Below the pieces are notes generated by a model. The model had not been told where the DNA came from. It did no database searches and saw only the letters and a list, made by a program, of their open reading frames with translations. A program made the translations under genes and the position numbers. From contig NZ_BOMH01000031.1 in assembly GCF_016862095.1 (NCBI RefSeq), positions 106,354-170,353 on the forward strand: a stretch of DNA of 64,000 nt, read 5' to 3'. Within the stretch, counting starts at the first letter, position 1; each line of letters opens with the position of its first letter. Shown here one piece after another: positions 59,696-64,000 of this stretch. The stretch is from Actinoplanes cyaneus. Its GTDB lineage: Bacteria; Actinomycetota; Actinomycetes; Mycobacteriales; Micromonosporaceae.

Positions 59696-60433
59696 TCAGC
59701 GGGCGAAGCGGTGCGACAGGGACTCCAGAAGCCCGGCCAGCTCGACGCGTTCCGGCCGGTCGAGGGTCGCCCACGCCTGCCCCGCCAGCGCGTTCGCCAC
59801 CGACTCGGCCCACATCAGCCGGCGCACGAGCGGACCCGCCGGCGGATACGGCGACTGCCACCCCAGCGCCACCGCGCCCGTCTCCCCCTCCGGCCCGGCG
59901 ATGATCGCCTCCAGCGGGGTCAGGCCACCGGCGCGGACCGCGATCACGTACACCCCCTGCCGGTGCTCGTGCAGCAGATGCAGCAGGAACGCGGCCCGCG
60001 CGCCCGGCTCCTGGCTCGGCACCGGCATCGCCCGCCACGCGGCGAACAGCGGCAGCCCCGCCGGATCGACCTCGCTCAGCACGCGCTCGGCCAGCTCCAG
60101 CAGCCGGCCCAGCCGCGGGAAGCCGCCGACCTGCTCCACGCCCCAGGTGCACAGCTCACGCAGGTGCCAGGTGGCCACCTCGGAGGGCTGTGAGCTCTTC
60201 GCCGTCGCCTCCCAGCCTTCGGTGACCGCCTCGGGCGCGATGAACGCGATCGCGGCCGCCACCGTCTCCGGCCGCACGTCGCCGAGCGCGCCGGCCCGGG
60301 CCGAGACGTGATAGGCCCAGCCGGACAACCCGAGCAGGCGGGCACGCCGCAACGTCTGCGGGGACTCGGCGAAGGCTCCGACGATGGTGGCGACGCTCGC
60401 CTTGGCGTTGGCCGCTGCCTGTTCGGGGGTCAC
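59696..60433 (-). CDS. SCO6745 family protein
   Basis: 245 residues, largely helical and soluble. TLRRARLLGLSGWAYHVSAR, VAAAIAFIAPEAVTEGWEA and LRELCTWGVEQVGGFPRLGR are blocks I associate with the actinobacterial SCO6745 family, for which no function is established. The GTG start at 60433 follows a CAGAAT hexamer six bases upstream, a weaker version of the leaderless pattern. Confidence 0.75.
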   Translation of the reverse strand: MTPEQAAANAKASVATIVGAFAESPQTLRRARLLGLSGWAYHVSARAGALGDVRPETVAAAIAFIAPEAVTEGWEATAKSSQPSEVATWHLRELCTWGVEQVGGFPRLGRLLELAERVLSEVDPAGLPLFAAWRAMPVPSQEPGARAAFLLHLLHEHRQGVYVIAVRAGGLTPLEAIIAGPEGETGAVALGWQSPYPPAGPLVRRLMWAESVANALAGQAWATLDRPERVELAGLLESLSHRFAR

Positions 60434-60624
60434 CGCCCGATTCTGCTCCGATTGACCGATTAAGAAAACGCTCTACTTGTCCGCCCACGAACAAAATCAA
60501 GATCAATATCCTCATGTCCCAGGTCCGCTGTGGTCCGGATCGTCGCTCCCGCGGGGACCCTTCCGGGCTGAGCAGGGCCGCGGGCGGCCCAGAAAGCTCA
60601 GCCCGGAAGGGCGATCTCCGTGGG

Positions 60625-60755
60625 TGGGCACGGTCAGAGCAGAAGGCCCGTCCACGCAGTGGAGTGGGGTAGGCACGGCCGGAGCAGAAAACCCGTCCAC
60701 GCAGTGGAGTGGGTAGGCACGGCCGGAGCAGAAAACCCGCCCACGCACTCGAGCC
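60625..60755. repeat. Tandem repeat of 44-45 bp, three units
   Basis: Units begin at 60625, 60670 and 60714 with TGGGCACGG/TAGGCACGG, share GAGCAGAA and CCCGTCCACGCAGTGGAGTG, and the third is diverged at its end. Confidence 0.8.
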
Positions 60756-60823
60756 AGGCCGCGCAGTGCCGCCGCCCGGAGCCCGCGACGCCGCTGGTGG
60801 TCCCGGTAGCAGCGCGCCACCAG

Positions 60824-60886
60824 GTTCCGGCTGGTCCTCATGGGCGTTATTCGTCCCTCATAACGCCCATGAGGACCAGCCGGAAC
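60824..60886. repeat. 63-bp palindromic repeat element, copy 2
   Basis: The 27-base arms (60824-60850 and 60860-60886) are perfect inverted repeats around the loop TCGTCCCTC. Compared with the reverse complement of copy 1 the element differs at three positions: one loop base and one matched pair in the arms (T/A replaced by C/G). Copy 2 is therefore in the opposite orientation and its hairpin is preserved. Confidence 0.85.
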
Positions 60887-60916
60887 CGCAACGCGCGCAG
60901 CGGCCTGGAGTGGGCC

Positions 60917-61040
60917 GGGAGGTCGCGCAAGCTGCGATCGGGAACGTGTCCCATCCGTCGTCGCACGCGCACGCTGCCTGTCGGGAGGTCGCGCACGCTG
61001 CGATCGGGGAGGTGTCTCCATCGGTCGTCGCCCGCGCACG
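60917..61040. repeat. 66-bp direct duplication
   Basis: Units at 60917-60982 and 60983-61040 both start GGGAGGTCGCGCA, continue CTGCGATCGGG and share the TCGTCGC...CGCGCACG end, with scattered differences. Confidence 0.75.
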
Positions 61041-61107
61041 TCGGCCGCCGTGCAGAGCGCCTGGAACTCGTCCGGGCGGCGGCGCGGCGTCGTGCGGGTG
61101 CGCGGGT

Positions 61108-62052
61108 TCAGTCCAGGTCGTCGAGAGCGGCCTGGACGTCGCCGACCCGGCGGCGGGCGGCGGCGGCCTCGCGCTCCGCGGTGCGACGGGCCAGTTTGCG
61201 CCGGCCCACTTCGGCGACCGCCTCGGTGCGCCGCCGTTCCAGCTCGGCCAGTTCCGCTTCCAGGTCGTCGACCAGCGTCTCGGCGTCCCGTTCCGCCGAC
61301 TCCGCCCGGGTCAGCTGGTCGTCGGCGCGGCGTTCACCGGCCTCGGCGGCGCTCAGCTCACGTTGCAGTTCGCGGCGCCGACGCTCGGCCTCCCGGCGCC
61401 GGCGCTCCCGGGCGGCTCGTTCCCGGGCCTCCCGGGCGGCCGCCTCGCGGGTGGCCTCCTCCGGCTCGGTCTCCTCCCGGCCCTCCGCGCCGCGGATCGG
61501 CACCGGCGCATCCGGCTCGTCGTCGTCGACCTCGTCCTCACCGCCGGTGATCAGGCGCAGGCGCGGCCGCGGGACCTCCCCGAACCCGGCGTAGGCGGCG
61601 GCCCGGATCAACCGCCCGGTCTGCACCTGCTCGGCGATCTCCGGGTCGGCCAGGGCCGCGGTCAGCGTCGCCTCGACCTCGCCCATCGGCAGCTTCGCGG
61701 CGCCCGCTCCGGCCGCCACCGCCAGTTTGCGAGCCGCCGTGACGAGCGCCGACACGAACGCCCGGCGCTGCTGCGACAACTCCCGCAACTGGTCGCCTTG
61801 CAGCTCGCGCTGCGCGGCCCGGAGCGCCCCGGAGAGCTCGACCAGCTCACCGATCAGGTCCGGGCGCTTACGGACCAGCAGGTTCACCACCCACGCGGCA
61901 ACGGTCGGCTTCTTGAGGGCGGCGAGCCGCTTGGCCGTCTCGCGGTCACCGGCCGCCCGGGCCTCGCCGACGGCGGCCGCCCGGGTCGCCACGAAACCGT
62001 CCGGCGGCTCCTCGTACAGCCGCCGGACCACGTCGTCGATCACACTCGGCAC
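61108..62052 (-). CDS. Coiled-coil protein of unknown function
   Basis: 314 residues. The N-terminal 165 residues are conserved-looking and helical (MPSVIDDVVRRLYEEPPDGF, RLAALKKPTVAAWVVNLLVR, LQGDQLRELSQQRRAFVSAL). An acidic hinge with GGEDEVDDDEPDAPV follows, then about 130 residues of highly charged Arg/Glu/Ala coiled coil. Similar proteins occur widely in actinomycetes without a known role. The GTG start lies one base beyond the stop of the upstream MBL gene, so the two are an operon. Confidence 0.8.
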   Translation of the reverse strand: MPSVIDDVVRRLYEEPPDGFVATRAAAVGEARAAGDRETAKRLAALKKPTVAAWVVNLLVRKRPDLIGELVELSGALRAAQRELQGDQLRELSQQRRAFVSALVTAARKLAVAAGAGAAKLPMGEVEATLTAALADPEIAEQVQTGRLIRAAAYAGFGEVPRPRLRLITGGEDEVDDDEPDAPVPIRGAEGREETEPEEATREAAAREARERAARERRRREAERRRRELQRELSAAEAGERRADDQLTRAESAERDAETLVDDLEAELAELERRRTEAVAEVGRRKLARRTAEREAAAARRRVGDVQAALDDLD

Positions 62053-62053
62053 G

Positions 62054-62689
62054 TCAGTCGAGCGTGGTGCCGGGCGCCACGTGCCGGTACCGGGTCTGCG
62101 AGAAGTTCTCCAGGTGCCCGTCGGAGACCTTCGCGCCCCGCTCGTTGAGCAGCCCGTCGTGGATCGCGATGGCCCGCTCCGGCTTGACCGCCCGGGCGAA
62201 CTCGATCGCTTCGGAGATCTTCAGCCACGGCGCGTTCAGCGGGACGCAGAGGGTGTCGACGGTCGCGCCCTCGGGGACGACGAACGAGTCACCGGGGTGG
62301 TACACGTTCGTGCTCCCGTCGGTGATCAGGTAGCCCAGGTTGGCGATCCGCGGGACGTACTCGTGGATCACGGCGTGCTGACCGCCGTACGCCGAAAGGG
62401 TGAAGCCCGCGGCCTCGAACCGCTCGCCGGGCGCCACGGGCGTGGTGGCCTCAGCGACGTCGCCGAGCTTCTTCAGGACCTCCTCGTGCGCGAAGATCCG
62501 CAGCCCGGGCCGGCGCTCCACGGCCGCGGTGACCGCCGCGACGTCGAGGTGGTCGAAGTGCTCGTGGGTGATGACCACGGCATCCGCACCGTCCAATGCC
62601 GACTTCTCGGAGAATTCGCCCGGATCGACGACGAGCACCCCCGCCCCCTCGATCCGTAGACAGGCATGAGTGAACTTCGTGACACGCAC
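62054..62689 (-). CDS. MBL-fold metallohydrolase
   Basis: 211 residues. The zinc motif VITHEHFDHLDVAAV (HxHxDH) is near residue 42; further His ligands are in AYGGQHAVIHEYVPR and NVYHPGDSFV. The compact size and the strand pattern fit the UlaG/beta-lactamase-like single-domain hydrolases. The substrate is unknown. The GTG start has GGAGGAG six bases upstream on the minus strand. Confidence 0.88.
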   Translation of the reverse strand: MRVTKFTHACLRIEGAGVLVVDPGEFSEKSALDGADAVVITHEHFDHLDVAAVTAAVERRPGLRIFAHEEVLKKLGDVAEATTPVAPGERFEAAGFTLSAYGGQHAVIHEYVPRIANLGYLITDGSTNVYHPGDSFVVPEGATVDTLCVPLNAPWLKISEAIEFARAVKPERAIAIHDGLLNERGAKVSDGHLENFSQTRYRHVAPGTTLD

Positions 62690-62797
62690 GGTGCTCCTCC
62701 GTCGCTGAATCGTGACCGGTCATCTCGCAGTCTGCCGGAACCGGGAACGGACCGCCGAACGTCCCAGCGGTCAGTCGTACCGACGATCGGAGATGTG

Positions 62798-63730
62798 ATG
62801 CGTGAACGGGGATACATATGGCTCGGCGTCGTGCTCGTGAGCGGCGCCCTTCTGGCCGGATGCGGCGCTGACGGCGCATCCGACAACAGCACGTCAGGGG
62901 CCGCGGACAAAGCGGCCGCGCCCGCCGTCGGAGAAGCCCGGGAGGATGCCGGGGCGGGCGCCGCCACCCAGGGCAAGGACACTGCCGCCGAGGCGCCCGA
63001 CCTGCGGGTGGACCAGCGGTCGATCGTCTACACCGGCAGCCTCACGGTGCAGGTGAAGGACGTCAACGCGGCCGCCGCGCAGGCCACCGGGATCGCCGGC
63101 GGGAGTGGCGGCTTCATCGGCGGCGACGACCGGCAGAGCGGCGGGGACGGCACCGGCACCGCCACGCTGAAACTGCGGATCCCGGCCGACAAGTTCGCCG
63201 CCGCGCTGGAGCAGATCGCCAAGCTCGGCACCGAGAAGAACCGGGCGATCAACACCGAGGACGTCACCGAGCAGGTCGTCGACCTGGACGCGCGGATCGC
63301 GGTGCAGCAGGCCCGGGTCGACAGCGGACGCAAGCTGCTCGGTGAGGCCAAATCGCTGAACGACCTGGTCATGCTGGAGAAGGAGGTGGCAACCCGGGAG
63401 TCCGACCTGGCGTCGCTGCAGGCCAAGAAACGGCGGCTGGCCGACCTGACCTCGCTCAGCACGGTGACCGTGGTGCTGCTCGGCCCGGACGCGCCCGCCC
63501 CGGCCGGCACGTCCGACCCGGATGGCTTCCTCGGTGGCCTGTCCAGTGGCTGGCACGCGCTGGTCGACTCGCTCGCGATCCTGTTGACCGTCCTCGGCGC
63601 GCTGCTGCCGTGGATCATCGCGCTGGGTCTGCCGCTGTGGGCCGTTCTTCAGGTGCGTCGCCGCTACTTCCGGACGCGTCGCACTCCGCAGCTCCCCACC
63701 CAGCCCACCGAAACCCCCGCCACCCCCTGA
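62798..63730 (+). CDS. DUF4349 lipoprotein with C-terminal membrane helices
   Basis: 310 residues. A lipoprotein signal is visible (VVLVSGALLAGCGAD, lipobox Cys near residue 22). An Ala/Asp-rich spacer leads into the DUF4349 domain: RSIVYTGSLTVQVKDVNAAA, TLKLRIPADKFAAALEQIAK, VVDLDARIAVQQARVDSGRK and a coiled coil ending SLSTVTVVLLGP. One or two hydrophobic helices (LAILLTVLGALLPWIIALGL) precede a basic tail. Function is unknown. The ATG at 62798 opens the signal peptide; the frame is open from 62666. Confidence 0.88.
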   Translation: MRERGYIWLGVVLVSGALLAGCGADGASDNSTSGAADKAAAPAVGEAREDAGAGAATQGKDTAAEAPDLRVDQRSIVYTGSLTVQVKDVNAAAAQATGIAGGSGGFIGGDDRQSGGDGTGTATLKLRIPADKFAAALEQIAKLGTEKNRAINTEDVTEQVVDLDARIAVQQARVDSGRKLLGEAKSLNDLVMLEKEVATRESDLASLQAKKRRLADLTSLSTVTVVLLGPDAPAPAGTSDPDGFLGGLSSGWHALVDSLAILLTVLGALLPWIIALGLPLWAVLQVRRRYFRTRRTPQLPTQPTETPATP

Positions 63731-64000
63731 CCCGGCGCAGCTCACGCTCCCGGCTGGCACTCACGGCTCTGATCGGGCTTAGAAACAACCGTCAGTGCCA
63801 GCCGGGACCGCGGGGCGCGGCACTGGCCGGACCCCGCGGGGCCTCGCGTCGCCGGATGCACTCGAGCGGATGCCGGCACGGGGACAACGGCGTGCAGGAC
63901 GACGGCGCGGGCGACAGTGCGGGGCGGGACGGGGCGGGGTGCGGGGTTTCGGGGTGAGCTCGACCCGCCACGGACGTCGCCCTGGAGGGCTTTGCGTTCT
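63731..64000. other. Right-hand end of the window, no gene
   Basis: 270 bases without a supported gene. Apart from the hairpin at 63748-63807 it contains only GC-rich sequence (about 75-80 percent) with no visible start signals. Confidence 0.55.
63748..63807 (+). terminator. Long hairpin after the DUF4349 gene, possibly related to the palindromic repeat
   Basis: TCCCGGCTGGCACTCACGG (63748-63766) pairs with CCGTCAGTGCCAGCCGGGA (63789-63807) over 19 positions with one mismatch and a 22-base loop. It starts 17 bases past the DUF4349 stop. The outer CCGGCTGG stem matches the outer stem of the 63-bp elements. Confidence 0.6.

Larger units (their letters stand above)
60434..61107. other. Repeat-rich intergenic region
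   Basis: 674 bases without a convincing gene. It holds a 44-45 bp tandem array (60625-60755), the second 63-bp palindromic element (60824-60886) and a 66-bp tandem duplication (60917-61040). Open frames here are by-products of the repeats. Confidence 0.75.

Noticed and set aside
60625..60755. CRISPR array
   Set aside because: The repeats are directly adjacent with no spacers, only three units are present and there are no cas genes.
60512..61594. Several overlapping Arg-rich frames across the palindromic element
   Set aside because: They share translated segments only because both palindrome copies encode the same peptide by chance; no family match.

Overview
The window is high-GC actinomycete DNA, mostly about 70 percent G+C. 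ATG and GTG starts are mixed, and many genes have a TANNNT hexamer 6 to 8 bases before the start codon, the hallmark of leaderless actinobacterial transcripts. The gene content (DUF4245-glpX, accD/accE/maf/accA, GTP-type pckA, a PPE-like/mycosin pair, SCO6745 family) suggests Micromonosporaceae, perhaps an Actinoplanes relative. The family assignment is inference. No tRNA, rRNA, CRISPR array, transposase or prophage was found.

Layout. 1-6.6 kb: small accessory genes (end of a cut-off gene, PAP2-like membrane protein, GNAT, MarR, G5-domain protein, nucleotidyltransferase plus S51 peptidase, PH-domain protein, Nudix). 6.6-11.4 kb: a degradation module, with an acyl-CoA ligase divergent from a TetR-aldehyde dehydrogenase-alcohol dehydrogenase operon across an imperfect operator, closed by a 14-bp terminator. 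11.3-13.1 kb: a decayed DUF6886-like pseudogene, a Uma2 protein and a PIN/ribbon-helix-helix toxin-antitoxin pair. 13.1-17.4 kb: YchF, an alpha/beta hydrolase, an Ada-AlkA fusion and a separate Ogt, with two GTCAAC-N4-GTTGAC palindromes in the hydrolase promoter and two DnaA boxes before ogt. 17.5-28.6 kb: housekeeping genes (valS, DUF1542 protein, rmuC, ispH, a tandem pair of membrane paralogues, xseAB, DUF4245, glpX).

28.6-36.9 kb: surface and central-carbon genes (rhomboid, secreted trypsin-like protease, secreted lytic transglycosylase behind a long leader with a CRP/GlxR-type site, PhoH, otsB, uppS, pckA). 36.9-44.3 kb: an ECF sigma factor with a zinc-finger tail, two GtrA proteins, a PH-domain protein, birA, a membrane protein with twelve Trp-containing heptad repeats, accD and an M50-type protease. 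44.4-54.8 kb: a very large Ser/Thr kinase, the tiny accE, a three-gene type VII-like island (helical protein, PPE-like protein, mycosin-like protease) of visibly lower G+C and with four TTA codons in its middle gene, then maf, an ArsR-SRPBCC fusion with a perfect 26-bp operator, and accA. BirA, AccD, AccE and AccA together form a biotin-dependent acyl-CoA carboxylase set.

55-64 kb: TetR, DedA, an LpdA-type flavoprotein, gamma-glutamylcyclotransferase, a two-domain GNAT, an SCO6745-family protein, a repeat-rich gap, a coiled-coil protein, an MBL hydrolase and a DUF4349 lipoprotein. A 63-bp element with perfect 27-bp inverted arms occurs twice (33.7 and 60.8 kb), in opposite orientation and with a compensatory base-pair change; it looks like a dispersed palindromic repeat. 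The strongest candidates for new biology are this element, the low-GC type VII-like island, the heptad-repeat protein and the operator architectures.
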